Part shown: positions 1-8,935 of the stretch, in pieces
Layout of the letters: each line of letters opens with the position of its first letter
Position numbering within the stretch: the stretch's first letter is position 1
Assembly: GCA_025924755.1 (NCBI GenBank)
Contig: JAICHT010000001.1
Location: 1-55,902, forward strand
DNA from: Chitinophagaceae bacterium
Lineage (GTDB): Bacteria > Bacteroidota > Bacteroidia > Chitinophagales > Chitinophagaceae
DNA: 55,902 nucleotides
Reading direction: 5' to 3'
Made by a program: the position numbers and the translations under genes
Notes under the pieces: model-generated
The model's input: only the letters and a program-made list of their open reading frames with translations
Databases searched by the model: none
What the model was told of the DNA's origin: nothing

Positions 1-9
1 AGCTTTACC

Positions 10-717
10 ATGCAACGCATCATTCTCTTAGATGGCATCAAAAAAAATTACTACTTAGGCAAGCAGGTGATTGATGTATTAAAAGGCATATCACTCCAAA
101 TTTTAAAAAATGAATATGTGGCCTTAATGGGACCTTCCGGCTCCGGCAAAAGCACCCTGATGAATATATTGGGATGCCTGGATACGCCTACTGCCGGCAC
201 TTATATTTTAAATGGACAGGATGTAAGTAAAATGGCAGATAACGATCTGGCGGAGGTACGTAATAAAGAAATAGGTTTTGTGTTTCAGCAATTTAATTTA
301 CTGCCCCGGCTTACGGCTGCCGAAAACGTAGCCCTTCCCCTGGTATATGCCGGGATACCTAAAAAGCAGCGTATGGAAAAAGCAATGCAGGTACTGGAAA
401 AAGTGAATCTGCAGGATAGAAGTCAGCACAAGCCCAACGAAATGAGCGGCGGCCAAAACCAGCGGGTGGCCATAGCCCGTGCGCTGGTAAATGATCCGGC
501 TATTATACTGGCTGATGAACCTACCGGAAACCTGGATACTAAAACATCGCACGAGATCATGGATATTTTTGGCAAGATACATACCAGCGGCAATACGGTA
601 ATACTCGTTACCCACGAAGAAGATATTGCCCATCATGCCCACCGCATTATCCGTTTGCGTGATGGCGTACTGGAAAGCGATACACTGAAAGAAACTATAG
701 CAGCTTCTTCTGTTTAA
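10..717 (+). CDS. ABC transporter ATP-binding protein, MacB/LolD-type
   Basis: This is the cytoplasmic ATPase subunit of an ABC exporter or lipoprotein/macrolide-type transporter. The 235 residues carry a Walker A (GPSGSGKST, about residues 41-49), a signature loop MSGGQNQR (about 145-152), Walker B with ILADEPTGNLD and a switch His in LVTHEE. The ADEPTGNLD form is typical of the MacB/LolD/FtsE branch, which works with FtsX-like permeases. No permease gene is visible; the window begins 9 bp before the ATG, so the partner may lie upstream. The signature loop has MSGGQ rather than LSGGQ, a common variant. The substrate cannot be told from sequence. Confidence 0.9.
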   Translation: MQRIILLDGIKKNYYLGKQVIDVLKGISLQILKNEYVALMGPSGSGKSTLMNILGCLDTPTAGTYILNGQDVSKMADNDLAEVRNKEIGFVFQQFNLLPRLTAAENVALPLVYAGIPKKQRMEKAMQVLEKVNLQDRSQHKPNEMSGGQNQRVAIARALVNDPAIILADEPTGNLDTKTSHEIMDIFGKIHTSGNTVILVTHEEDIAHHAHRIIRLRDGVLESDTLKETIAASSV

Positions 718-832
718 TATCACTTTGCGTATAGAGGTTTCACTACTTATCCGTAAAACCAATCCGGCAATTAAGCAATACATTTTAACCGGCACATTAG
801 CATCAACACGTTATATGTGCCTTACACCCTAT

Positions 833-840
833 TACCTTTG
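833..840 (+). promoter_or_regulatory. possible -7 box (TACCTTTG) upstream of the adenosyltransferase gene
   Basis: TACCTTTG matches the Bacteroidota -7 consensus TAnnTTTG and lies 66 bp before the ATG of the next gene. No clear TTTG -33 box is seen at the expected distance of about 19 bp, so the call is weak. Confidence 0.35.
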
Positions 841-906
841 CCTTACGCATTGAAGTGATAAATTAACATAGCTATCCATCTTTGCTCGAATTCTTGATAA
901 ACGCAT

Positions 907-1467
907 ATGGCACAAAAAATTTATACAAAAACCGGTGATAAAGGAACTACATCTTTAATAGGAGGAACCAAAGTTTTAAAAAACGACAGCCGCATTGAAA
1001 CCTATGGAACCGTAGATGAATTGAACTCGTGGATAGGTGTCGTCAGCGATCATATAACGGATAGTGCCACCAAACAAACTTTAAAGGAAATACAGGACCG
1101 CTTGTTTACTATTGGTTCTTCTTTAGCCTGCGATCCAGACAAAGAGCCCAAATTTAAAATTCCGGATCTGCACGAAACGGATATACAATTTTTAGAAACC
1201 GAAATAGACCAGATGACAGGCAAACTGCCGCCAATGAAAGCTTTTATATTGCCCGGCGGCGCTCCGGCGGTATCTTTTGCACATGTGGCCCGATGCGTAT
1301 GCCGCAGGGCCGAACGGCTGGGCGTAGCCATGCAGGCAGCAGATATGTTTATAGATCCATTAGTATTAAAGTATTTGAACCGCCTAAGCGATTATTTGTT
1401 TGTAGCAGCCCGTTATATTGGCCAACTCCAGGGCGCAGAAGAAATTCAATGGAAAGCCAGGGTGTAA
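907..1467 (+). CDS. PduO-type ATP:cob(I)alamin adenosyltransferase
   Basis: The enzyme transfers the adenosyl group of ATP to cob(I)alamin and so makes adenosylcobalamin for B12-dependent enzymes. The 186-residue protein begins with the family hallmark KIYTKTGDKGTTSLIGG (ATP-binding N-terminus), followed by RIETYGTVDELNSWIG and, near the C-terminus, RRAERL and YLNRLSDYLFVAAR, all typical of the PduO/MMAB trimeric family. Length is normal. It stands alone, convergent with the LolD-like gene, with only 12 bp between the two stop codons. No cobalamin riboswitch is seen upstream. Confidence 0.93.
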   Translation: MAQKIYTKTGDKGTTSLIGGTKVLKNDSRIETYGTVDELNSWIGVVSDHITDSATKQTLKEIQDRLFTIGSSLACDPDKEPKFKIPDLHETDIQFLETEIDQMTGKLPPMKAFILPGGAPAVSFAHVARCVCRRAERLGVAMQAADMFIDPLVLKYLNRLSDYLFVAARYIGQLQGAEEIQWKARV

Positions 1468-1479
1468 GAAATTAGCTTT

Positions 1480-2154
1480 TTATAACACCATTTTCCCATC
1501 TTTCATCAGCAGCATCCGGTCACTTAAATGCGCCAGTTCTTCATTATGGGTCACTATCAAAAAGGTTTGCCCGAACTGTTTGCGTAAATCAAAAAAAAGA
1601 TTGTGCAGGTCCCTGGCATTAGCCGAATCTAAATTACCCGTAGGCTCGTCGGCAAATACCACCTCCGGGTTATTAATTAAAGCTCTTGCAATAGCCACCC
1701 GTTGCTGCTCGCCACCCGACAGGGCGCCCGGCTTATGGTTTATACGATGCTTTAGACCCAATATATTAAGCAGTTCCTCCGCCCTGTTTTTTACTTCGCT
1801 GTTTTTTTGAGCGCTCAGCCATCCGGGTATGCATACATTTTCCAAAGCGGTAAACTCAGGCAGCAAATGATGAAACTGAAATACAAATCCAATATGCTTA
1901 TTTCGAAAAGCAGCCAGTTTTTTACCGCTCAACCGGCTAAGATTGGTATCGTTTATAAAAACCTCGCCGGCGTCTGCCTTATCCAATGTCCCAATAATAT
2001 GCAGGAGCGTACTTTTGCCGGCGCCGGAAGAACCCACAATACTGACGATTTCGCCTTTTTCAATGCTAATATCCACGCCCTTTAATACCTCTACCGATCC
2101 GTATTTTTTATAAATGTTGCTTGCGGTTACTACTGCCATACTGCGTTCTTCCAT
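1480..2154 (-). CDS. LolD-like lipoprotein-release ABC ATPase
   Basis: This second ABC ATPase has 224 residues. Walker A is GSSGAGKST (about 42-50), the signature is LSGGEQQR, and Walker B is VVFADEPTGNLDS. The overall pattern best fits LolD, the ATPase of the LolCDE system that releases lipoproteins from the inner membrane; the symbol is withheld because no LolC/E permease gene is adjacent. Two in-frame ATGs compete: position 2154 and position 2139 (MAVVTASN). The second aligns better with usual LolD starts and has a purine-rich GGAAGAA upstream. It is similar to the ATPase at 10-717 but clearly a separate paralogue. Confidence 0.88.
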   Translation of the reverse strand: MEERSMAVVTASNIYKKYGSVEVLKGVDISIEKGEIVSIVGSSGAGKSTLLHIIGTLDKADAGEVFINDTNLSRLSGKKLAAFRNKHIGFVFQFHHLLPEFTALENVCIPGWLSAQKNSEVKNRAEELLNILGLKHRINHKPGALSGGEQQRVAIARALINNPEVVFADEPTGNLDSANARDLHNLFFDLRKQFGQTFLIVTHNEELAHLSDRMLLMKDGKMVL

Positions 2155-2226
2155 TCAAATATCAGCAAACAATATCGTACAGCAAAACCATTATTGTTAA
2201 GGAGTTCAATCAAATTAAATAACGCA

Positions 2227-2257
2227 TTTGGAAAATTGGCGAATAATACTACTTTTG
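2227..2257 (+). promoter_or_regulatory. Bacteroidota promoter TTTG-N19-TACTTTTG
   Basis: A TTTG box at 2227-2230 and a TACTTTTG box at 2250-2257 are separated by exactly 19 bp. This is the textbook Bacteroidota -33/-7 arrangement. It points at the small gene starting at 2343 and would give a leader of about 80 nt. It is the best promoter match in the window. Confidence 0.7.
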
Positions 2258-2342
2258 CGAAAAATTTCAAAGCTTTATTTTTAAGCCTGCATTGAAATTT
2301 TGCATATACCCAATTTTAACCATTGTAAAATAATAATAGAAA

Positions 2343-2564
2343 ATGTTTTGGACCTTAGAACTCGCTTCCTATCTTGAAGATGCGCCTTGGCCCGCCACAA
2401 AAGATGAATTGATTGACTATTCTATCCGTTCCGGTGCTCCTATTGAAGTAGTGGAAAACCTTCAGGAACTGGAAGATGAGGGTGAAGTATATGAAAGCAT
2501 TGAAGATATTTGGCCGGATTACCCGTCGCAGGAAGATTTTATGTTTAACGAAGACGAATATTAA
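2343..2564 (+). CDS. small acidic DUF2795-like protein
   Basis: A 73-residue, strongly acidic protein (MFWTLELASYLEDAPWPATK at the start). The W-x-x-x-L-A-S-Y-L-x-D-A-P-W-P-A-T-K-D-E-L opening and the helical middle (GAPIEVVENLQELEDEGEVY) resemble the DUF2795 family of short helix-turn-helix-like proteins widespread in Bacteroidota. The tail is rich in Asp, Glu and aromatic residues. No function is known. It has its own good promoter (2227-2257) and a strong terminator 30 bp downstream, so it is a monocistronic, probably well expressed gene. Confidence 0.85.
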   Translation: MFWTLELASYLEDAPWPATKDELIDYSIRSGAPIEVVENLQELEDEGEVYESIEDIWPDYPSQEDFMFNEDEY

Positions 2565-2593
2565 CCTTACACCAACCGTTGCAAAAAAAGCTG

Positions 2594-2620
2594 AAGCCTC
2601 CCTAAAAAGGAGGCTTTTAT
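2594..2620 (+). terminator. rho-independent terminator after the DUF2795-like gene
   Basis: An 8-bp perfect stem, AAGCCTCC (2594-2601) with GGAGGCTT (2609-2616), closes a 7-nt loop and runs into a T-rich stretch. Directly downstream of the stop at 2564. Confidence 0.85.
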
Positions 2621-2738
2621 TATGTACTAAGCTTTTGAACTACTATATGCTCCTGTTGCGTCGCACCCTTGTACTCCATATCAATATGCAGCTATCGAAC
2701 AACAATCAATAATCATCCGCCATCTATCCTCTCAACAC

Positions 2739-3554
2739 TTACTTTTCCATTTGCTCAATAACCGGCCCGGTAACACCCGAAAAGCTAAAGCCGCCATCAT
2801 GAAACAGGTTTTGCATCGTAACCATGCGGGTATAGTCGCTAAATAAGGTGACGCAATAGTTAGCGCAGTCCTCCGCGGAAGCATTTCCCAGCGGGCTCAT
2901 CTTTTCTGCATAATTCATAAATCCGTCAAACCCTTTTACGCCACTGCCGGCCGTAGTGCGGGTAGGCGATTGCGAAACCGTATTGATACGCACCTTTCTT
3001 TTAATACCATATTGATATCCAAAACTACGGGTGATGCTTTCCAGCAAGGCTTTGGCATCTGCCATCTCGTTATAATCCGGGAAAACGCGTTGCGCTGCTA
3101 TATAGGTAAGTGCCAGCACGCTTCCCCACTCATTAATAGCATCCATCTGGTAGGCCAATTGTAATATGCGGTGAAAACTCATGGCCGATATATCCAGTGT
3201 TTTGTGTGTAAAATCGTAATTCAGGGAAGTGTACGAATTGTTTTTACGCATATTCATACTCATGCCTACACTATGTAATATAAAATCAATTTTACCACCA
3301 AAGTGTTCTATGGCTTTATCGAAAAGATTTTTCAGATCATCCATATTGGTAACGTCGGCACCAATAACAGGTGCATTGGCACAGGCTTCTGATAGTTTGT
3401 TAATCTCACCCATCCGCAAGGCAATCGGGGCATTACTTAGCACCAGTTGGGCGCCTTCTTCAAAACATTTTTCTGCCACCTTCCAGGCAATCGATTGATC
3501 GTTTAACGCACCGAAGATGATTCCTTTTTTGCCTTTCAGCAAGTTATTAGACAT
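2739..3554 (-). CDS. fabI: enoyl-[acyl-carrier-protein] reductase (NADH)
   Basis: FabI performs the last, NAD(P)H-dependent reduction in each round of type II fatty acid elongation. The 271-residue protein has the divergent SDR features of FabI: an N-terminal Rossmann fold beginning KKGIIFGALNDQSIAW, the LHSVGMSM loop, and the catalytic Tyr-x6-Lys as YNEMADAK, preceded by the first conserved Tyr in LTYIAAQ. The SQSPTRTTAGSG stretch is the substrate-binding loop region. It lies 101 bp downstream of recN on the same strand, so co-transcription is possible. Confidence 0.93.
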   Translation of the reverse strand: MSNNLLKGKKGIIFGALNDQSIAWKVAEKCFEEGAQLVLSNAPIALRMGEINKLSEACANAPVIGADVTNMDDLKNLFDKAIEHFGGKIDFILHSVGMSMNMRKNNSYTSLNYDFTHKTLDISAMSFHRILQLAYQMDAINEWGSVLALTYIAAQRVFPDYNEMADAKALLESITRSFGYQYGIKRKVRINTVSQSPTRTTAGSGVKGFDGFMNYAEKMSPLGNASAEDCANYCVTLFSDYTRMVTMQNLFHDGGFSFSGVTGPVIEQMEK

Positions 3555-3655
3555 AGCAATAGTTTATAGAAGTAAAAATAAAGGTTTATCCTTTTGAAAG
3601 AGAAAACAACTTTTAATTTAAGGCATATTAAAACCGAAGTATAGGTGTATTACAT

Positions 3656-5311
3656 TTAATTCATCACCATTTCCCGTGCATTTTCCAGTGCAGCCGCAGT
3701 AGGTTTTTCACCGCTTAGCATTTGAGCAATGGCAATGATGCGTTCATCGGTTGATAATTGCCTAACGGCTGTAGTAATTGCATCGTTCTTGATGGCTTTA
3801 TATACAAAAAAGTGCGTGGTGGCTTTGCCTGCAATTTGCGGCTGGTGTGTAATACAGATTACCTGCCGGGCAGCAGCTAGGTCTTTCATAATAACACCTA
3901 CCTGCTTGGCGGCTTCACCGGAGATGCCGGTATCAATTTCATCAAAAATAAGCGTAGGCAAATCTATAGACTGCGCCACTAACGATTTGATGCAAAGCAT
4001 CAGCCGGCTTAGCTCTCCGCCACTCGCTACTTTGCGTAATGGCTGGAACTGGTTGCTTTTATTGGCATCAAATAAAAACTCAATTGCATCCATTCCCCAG
4101 GCATTTAAGTCTGCCTCTTTTACGTCCGCCTTTAATCGTGCATTGGGCATGCCTACCTGTACCAGCATTTTATTTACCTTATCTTCCATCGGTCTCGTTT
4201 GCGCTTTTCTCTTTTCAGAAATTTGCTTTGCCAACTGGCCTGCCTGCTGCAATAGTAACTGTTGCTGTTTTTCCTGCTGCGATATTTCTTCATCCATATT
4301 CAAAACCGCCTGCAACCGCTTTTGCAAATCAGCTTTAATATCCAGCAATTCTTTGGTAGTATGAACGCCATGTTTTTTCAACAGCTTATATCCTACCGAA
4401 AGCCGTTCGTTTAGTTTATCAATGGTATCAGTATCAAAATGAATATCGCTGTGGATGCGATCGATCTCGCTGGCAATATCCTGCAGTTCTATATGGGCCG
4501 ATTCCAATCTTTTTACCAGATCCGGCAGCGAAGGATGCACATCGGCATAGTGCTGTAACTGGCTTTGCGCAGCCCGTAACTGCCGGGTGATGGGCGTTTC
4601 GCTTTCTTCCAGTTCATAGTAAGCTTTTGCCAGCGCCGCTTTAATTCCTTCGGCATTGTTTAGCAGCTTCAACTCCTGCTCCATATCTTCCAACTCATTC
4701 TCCTTCAGGCCGGTTTCTTCCAGTTCATTAAATTGAAATTGGTAATAATCCAGCTCTTTATCAAACTGTGTTTTCTGTTCTTTTAATTTCTCTAAAGATG
4801 CCTGTACTTTTTGCAGATTGGAATATACGTTTTGATATTCTTTAACAAGGCTTTTATTTGCTGCAAGCGCATCTAACACCTGGCGTTGAAAATCGGCCGC
4901 TCCTAATTGCAGCGTATCAAACTGCTGATGCAGGTCTACCAGCAAAGTGCTTAATTGCTGTATCTGCGCTAAGGTAACCGGCGTATCATTTACAAAGGCC
5001 CTGGATTTGCCGTTTGGCGCAATCTCCCGCCGCACTACCAGTTCTGTATCGGTATCCAGTTCATTGCTTTCTAAAAAGGCCCTGATCGCATCTTTTTGCT
5101 GTACGGCAAACAATCCTTCAATAATACATTTCTTTTCACGGTTCATTAATACCGATGTTTCGGCCCTTGAGCCCAGCACCAGCCCTAATGCCCCCATGAT
5201 AATGGACTTGCCCGCGCCGGTTTCGCCGGTAAGTATATTAAGATGAGATGAAAAATCAATTTGCAAATCATCTATGATGGCGTAATTCTGAATGGATAAT
5301 CGGTTCAACAT
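3656..5311 (-). CDS. recN: DNA repair protein RecN
   Basis: RecN is an SMC-like ATPase that helps join and process double-strand breaks. The 551-residue protein has Walker A in ILTGETGAGKS near the N-terminus, long coiled-coil arms in the middle (roughly residues 150-370, rich in Glu, Lys and Gln), then VASGGELSRLMLC signature and TLIFDEIDTGISGEAA Walker B. The ATG at 5311 (MLNRLSIQNYAI) is preferred over an upstream TTG at 5323, because family members begin just before the LSIQNYA motif. It follows the zinc-ribbon gene on the same strand but a good terminator lies between them. Confidence 0.94.
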   Translation of the reverse strand: MLNRLSIQNYAIIDDLQIDFSSHLNILTGETGAGKSIIMGALGLVLGSRAETSVLMNREKKCIIEGLFAVQQKDAIRAFLESNELDTDTELVVRREIAPNGKSRAFVNDTPVTLAQIQQLSTLLVDLHQQFDTLQLGAADFQRQVLDALAANKSLVKEYQNVYSNLQKVQASLEKLKEQKTQFDKELDYYQFQFNELEETGLKENELEDMEQELKLLNNAEGIKAALAKAYYELEESETPITRQLRAAQSQLQHYADVHPSLPDLVKRLESAHIELQDIASEIDRIHSDIHFDTDTIDKLNERLSVGYKLLKKHGVHTTKELLDIKADLQKRLQAVLNMDEEISQQEKQQQLLLQQAGQLAKQISEKRKAQTRPMEDKVNKMLVQVGMPNARLKADVKEADLNAWGMDAIEFLFDANKSNQFQPLRKVASGGELSRLMLCIKSLVAQSIDLPTLIFDEIDTGISGEAAKQVGVIMKDLAAARQVICITHQPQIAGKATTHFFVYKAIKNDAITTAVRQLSTDERIIAIAQMLSGEKPTAAALENAREMVMN

Positions 5312-5385
5312 ATGGGTTAACAAAATAACAGCATTCCGTTTTACAAATGCTAAAAATCTTATGGGTTTAACAGTGGTTTACTATT

Positions 5386-5420
5386 AAATAAAAATAGCCC
5401 CTGCCAAAGCAAGAGCTATT
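5386..5420 (-). terminator. rho-independent terminator after the zinc-ribbon gene
   Basis: On the minus strand a 12-bp stem (5409-5420 with 5393-5404, with two G-T wobbles) closes a TTTG loop and is followed by a T-run at 5386-5392. It separates the Nif3/zinc-ribbon pair from recN. Confidence 0.8.
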
Positions 5421-5438
5421 CGTTTATCTATCTTAATA

Positions 5439-6194
5439 TTACTTCACTTCTATACTGTCATTCAGATCGGAATCTACTAAAATACGACCGCAGTTTTCGC
5501 ATACCATCACTTTTTTGCGCTGCTTTATTTCACTTTGCTTTTGCGGGGGAATGGAGTAAAAACATCCGCCACAGGCATCCCTTTCTACCGGCACTACCGC
5601 CAGTCCGTTGCGGTAATTATTGCGGATTTTATCGAAGCTGGCCAGCAGCCGGGGATCTACACTTTCTCTTGCATCTCTCGAAAGGTTAGTCAATTCTTTT
5701 TCTTCTTTTTCTGTAGAGCTGATGATTTTTTCCAGTTCGCCTTTTTTATTGCCTAAAACACCTTCTTTGGCAGCAATGGTTTTTTTGGCCCGTTCCAAAG
5801 CAATTGCTTTTTCTGCTATTTCCTCATTGGCATCTTTAATATGCTTCTCGCACAACTTTACTTCCAGTTGCTGCATTTCCACTTCCTTATTAATCGCCTC
5901 AAACTCGCGGTTATTCTTTACATTTTCGCTTTGCTTTTCGTATTTTTTTATTAAAGCCTGCGCCTCTTTTATAGCTTCCTTCTTTTGATTAATAAATTCA
6001 GAAATGCCATTGATCTCTTCTTCAATCCGTTGTTGGCGGGCATGCAAACCCTGAATTTCATCTTCCAGGTCTGCTACTTCCATAGGCAGTTCGCCTTTAA
6101 GCACTCTTATTTCATCCAGGTTAGATTCTACTTTTTGCAACTTTACCAGCGAAGCTAATTTTTCTTCTACTGAGTATTCTTTTACATTTGCCAT
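5439..6194 (-). CDS. coiled-coil protein with C4 zinc ribbon (DUF164/CdsZ type)
   Basis: The 251-residue protein has a long charged coiled coil (about residues 10-185) and a C-terminal C4 zinc ribbon, CGGC then CENCG about 25 residues later. This is the DUF164/zf-RING_7 family. Members have been linked to RNA/nucleic-acid binding and, in Chlamydiae, to type III secretion assembly, but the general role is unsettled. It sits 48 bp downstream of the Nif3-like gene; this pairing is common in Bacteroidota and suggests a two-gene operon closed by the terminator at 5386-5420. Confidence 0.88.
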   Translation of the reverse strand: MANVKEYSVEEKLASLVKLQKVESNLDEIRVLKGELPMEVADLEDEIQGLHARQQRIEEEINGISEFINQKKEAIKEAQALIKKYEKQSENVKNNREFEAINKEVEMQQLEVKLCEKHIKDANEEIAEKAIALERAKKTIAAKEGVLGNKKGELEKIISSTEKEEKELTNLSRDARESVDPRLLASFDKIRNNYRNGLAVVPVERDACGGCFYSIPPQKQSEIKQRKKVMVCENCGRILVDSDLNDSIEVK

Positions 6195-6242
6195 TAGTAT
6201 GTACGATTTACAATTATTAGATTTACAGTTTTTCAGCTTAAG

Positions 6243-7337
6243 CTAAAAATAATGCACCGGATTGGTGCTTACCTTTGTTTTCAGGACGGCAAAGGTAGTA
6301 AATTTTTGCAGCAAAAGGTCATAAAGCAAGTCTATAGTAAACTGTTCGCTTTCATAATGGCCAATATCAGCCAAAATCATTTTTTCATCTGCATCAAAAA
6401 ACTCGTGGTATTTTATATCAGATGTAATATAAAAATCGGCTTGCTGCTGCAAGGCGGTTGATATTAAAAAACTGCCTGCACCGCCGCAAACTGCTATCTT
6501 TTTCACAGGCTTCCCTGAAAGCTTTGTATGCCTAATAATGCCACAGTTGAACGTGCTTTTCAAAGTTTTTAGCAAATCTTCTGCTGCTATTGCTTCTTTT
6601 AGCTCCCCGATAATACCGGTGCCTATATTAGAATAACTATTTTCCATCGAAAAAAGATCATAGGCTACTTCTTCGTATGGATGACTGGCTATTAACGCAT
6701 TAAGAATATGAGCCTCCTGGTAAAATGGATAAACCACTTCAATTTTTGTTTCCGGCTCATAGTGGCGTTTGCCCATATCTCCTATATAAGGGTTAGCTCC
6801 GGCTTCTGCCTTAAAAGTTCCGACACCTTCGCTTGTAAAGCTACATTCAGAGTAATTTCCAATATACCCCGCACCGGCCCTAAACAGCGCCTCCACTACT
6901 TCATTTGCCTTGTCTGTAGGCGCATAGGTTATCAACTTTCTTAAAATTTCCTTTTTAGGTTGTAGTGTAGTAATATGCTGAAGGTTAAGTTTTTGTGCTA
7001 TCCTGCCATTTACACCATGTATGATATTATCCAGATTAGTATGGATAGCGTATATGGCTATATCGGCCTTAATGGCTGCTATCACTATCCTTTCTACATA
7101 GGTTTTACCAGTCAGTTTTTTGAGTCCTTTAAATATAATAGGATGATGTGCTACCACCATATTACAGTTATTGTCCAGCGCCTCTTTTAGCACTGCTTCT
7201 GTTACATCAAGTGTGCACAAAACACCGCGGCATACCCACGAAGCATCACCTGTTAAAAGGCCACAATTATCATAAACTTCCTGCAATTGAGGGGCTGCAA
7301 ACGCTTCCAAAACAGAAATAACTTCCCTAATTTTCAT
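6243..7337 (-). CDS. Nif3-like dinuclear metal-centre hexameric protein
   Basis: The 364-residue protein belongs to the NIF3/YbgI/YqfO family, also annotated GTP cyclohydrolase I type 2-like. It shows the metal-binding AHHPIIF motif at about residue 64, a second His in IHTNLDN, and a C-terminal DIGHYESEQ, all conserved metal ligands. The length and the GTFKAEAGANPYIGD-to-HPYEEVAYD insertion indicate the longer form with a PII/CutA-like middle domain. Biochemical function is still unclear. First gene of a pair with the zinc-ribbon gene; divergent from the M32 peptidase across an 80-bp gap. Confidence 0.9.
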   Translation of the reverse strand: MKIREVISVLEAFAAPQLQEVYDNCGLLTGDASWVCRGVLCTLDVTEAVLKEALDNNCNMVVAHHPIIFKGLKKLTGKTYVERIVIAAIKADIAIYAIHTNLDNIIHGVNGRIAQKLNLQHITTLQPKKEILRKLITYAPTDKANEVVEALFRAGAGYIGNYSECSFTSEGVGTFKAEAGANPYIGDMGKRHYEPETKIEVVYPFYQEAHILNALIASHPYEEVAYDLFSMENSYSNIGTGIIGELKEAIAAEDLLKTLKSTFNCGIIRHTKLSGKPVKKIAVCGGAGSFLISTALQQQADFYITSDIKYHEFFDADEKMILADIGHYESEQFTIDLLYDLLLQKFTTFAVLKTKVSTNPVHYF

Positions 7338-7402
7338 ACTAACAAAGAAAAACCAAAATTCTTTCTGAACGTATGTTTCTGTTATCGCTACTTATATTTC
7401 TA

Positions 7403-7410
7403 TAGCTTTG
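7403..7410 (+). promoter_or_regulatory. -7 box TAGCTTTG, close to the peptidase start
   Basis: TAGCTTTG matches TAnnTTTG and ends 7 bp before the ATG at 7418. If transcription starts the usual 5-7 bp downstream, the mRNA would have almost no leader. The -33 region holds TTTCTG rather than a clean TTTG. Confidence 0.45.
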
Positions 7411-7417
7411 AGGGTTT

Positions 7418-8920
7418 ATGGCAGCTACGGAAGAATTGTACCGGGAATATAAAAATAAGATGCAGCGTATTGCAGATATTAAATATGCACATGCGGTATT
7501 GCAATGGGACCAGGAAACTTATTTGCCACCAAAAGGAGCCTTTCGCCGCGGCCAGCAGCTTAGTACATTGTCGGAGATGAGCCACCAACTTTTTAGCGAA
7601 GATGCGCTGGGTGAACTTTTGCAGGAGCTGATAAGCAGGGGCGATCTTACAGAAAACCAAAAAAGAAATACGGAGCTTACATTAGAAGATTACACTAAAA
7701 ATAAAAAATACAGTTCGGCTTTGGTACGTGCCTTATCCGATCAAACCAACAAAGCCTTTCATAGCTGGATAGAAGCCCGGAAGCAAAACAGTTTTTCTGT
7801 TTTTGAAAAAGACCTGGCAGGAATGGTATCTTTAAAGATAGAAGAAGCCTCCGTTCTTGGCTTTGAACAACATCCTTATAATGCTTTATTGAACGAGTTT
7901 GAAAAAGGCAGCACCGTGGCGCTGCTGGATGGTGTTTTTAGTGGACTTCTGCCCCCGCTAAAAGAATTGCTTTTTAAAATATTGGCAGCACCACAAGTTG
8001 ATGATTCTTTTTTGCGCCAGCATTTTCCGAAGCAGCAGCAATGGAACTGGGGAATGCATCTTTTAAAACAATTGAATTTTGATTTTGAAGCCGGCAGGCA
8101 AGATGTTAGCGAACATCCCTTTAGTACCAGTTTTAATGCAAATGATGTACGCCTTACTACCCGTATAGACGAAACCGATTTTAGCAATATGACGTGGAGC
8201 TGCATCCACGAAGCAGGCCATGGTTTATATGAGCAAGGTTTGCCTGAGGATGAATATGGCTTGCCTTTGGGAGAAGCCTGTTCATATAGTATTCATGAAT
8301 CGCAATCCCGCCTGTGGGAAAATAATGTAGGCCGTGGAAAGGCTTTCTGGCAATATCATTTTCCGGCCTTGCAGCAATACTTACCCGGGCAATTTGCTAC
8401 GGTAGATAGTAATCAGTTTTACAAAGGCATCAATAAAGTACAGCCCTCCCTTATCCGTACAGAAGCCGATGAAATTACGTATCATTTTCATGTATATATA
8501 AGGTATGAATTAGAGAAGCAGCTATTGGAAGGGGCTATCAAAACTGCCGATATACCTGTTTTTTGGAAGGAGCAGTATAAAAATTTAATGGATATTACGG
8601 TACCAGATGACTACCAGGGTTGCCTTCAGGATGTGCATTGGAGCCATGGAAGCTTTGGATATTTTCCTACCTATAGTTTAGGAAGTTTATATGCCGCCCA
8701 GTTTTACGATGCAGCTAGGGTACAGATTCCATCCTTAACACAAGAATTGGCGCAGGGCCATACTCTAAGCTTATTACAGTGGCTGCGTACACAAATTCAT
8801 TCAAAAGGAAAAATGTATACCAGCGAGGAGCTATGTAAAAGGATAACTGGCAAACCCTTAGATGCAGGCTTTTTCGTAAGTTATCTATTGCAGAAGTATC
8901 AGCCTATTTATAACTTGTAG
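7418..8920 (+). CDS. metallocarboxypeptidase, M32 (Taq carboxypeptidase) family
   Basis: A cytoplasmic zinc carboxypeptidase that trims C-terminal amino acids. The 500-residue length is normal. The zinc motif HEAGH lies at residues 264-268 (IHEAGHGLYEQG), followed by the family signature IHESQSRLWEN with the third ligand Glu, and IRTEADEITYHFH. The N-terminus (LQWDQETYLPP) is also typical of M32. There is no signal peptide. The gene is followed 15 bp later by a small lipoprotein gene in the same direction. Confidence 0.93.
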   Translation: MAATEELYREYKNKMQRIADIKYAHAVLQWDQETYLPPKGAFRRGQQLSTLSEMSHQLFSEDALGELLQELISRGDLTENQKRNTELTLEDYTKNKKYSSALVRALSDQTNKAFHSWIEARKQNSFSVFEKDLAGMVSLKIEEASVLGFEQHPYNALLNEFEKGSTVALLDGVFSGLLPPLKELLFKILAAPQVDDSFLRQHFPKQQQWNWGMHLLKQLNFDFEAGRQDVSEHPFSTSFNANDVRLTTRIDETDFSNMTWSCIHEAGHGLYEQGLPEDEYGLPLGEACSYSIHESQSRLWENNVGRGKAFWQYHFPALQQYLPGQFATVDSNQFYKGINKVQPSLIRTEADEITYHFHVYIRYELEKQLLEGAIKTADIPVFWKEQYKNLMDITVPDDYQGCLQDVHWSHGSFGYFPTYSLGSLYAAQFYDAARVQIPSLTQELAQGHTLSLLQWLRTQIHSKGKMYTSEELCKRITGKPLDAGFFVSYLLQKYQPIYNL

Positions 8921-8935
8921 CGGTAAACCATAATT

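Noticed and set aside
298..795. Antisense open frame of 165 codons opposite the first ABC ATPase
   Set aside because: It is a shadow frame across a conserved ATPase; Walker and signature motifs are clearly encoded on the plus strand.
1293..1475. Short alternative open frames inside the adenosyltransferase gene
   Set aside because: They lie in other frames of a well-supported gene and have no features of their own.
10..2154. The two ABC ATPases as one transporter
   Set aside because: They are on opposite strands with the adenosyltransferase gene between them and each resembles a homodimeric ATPase of its own system.
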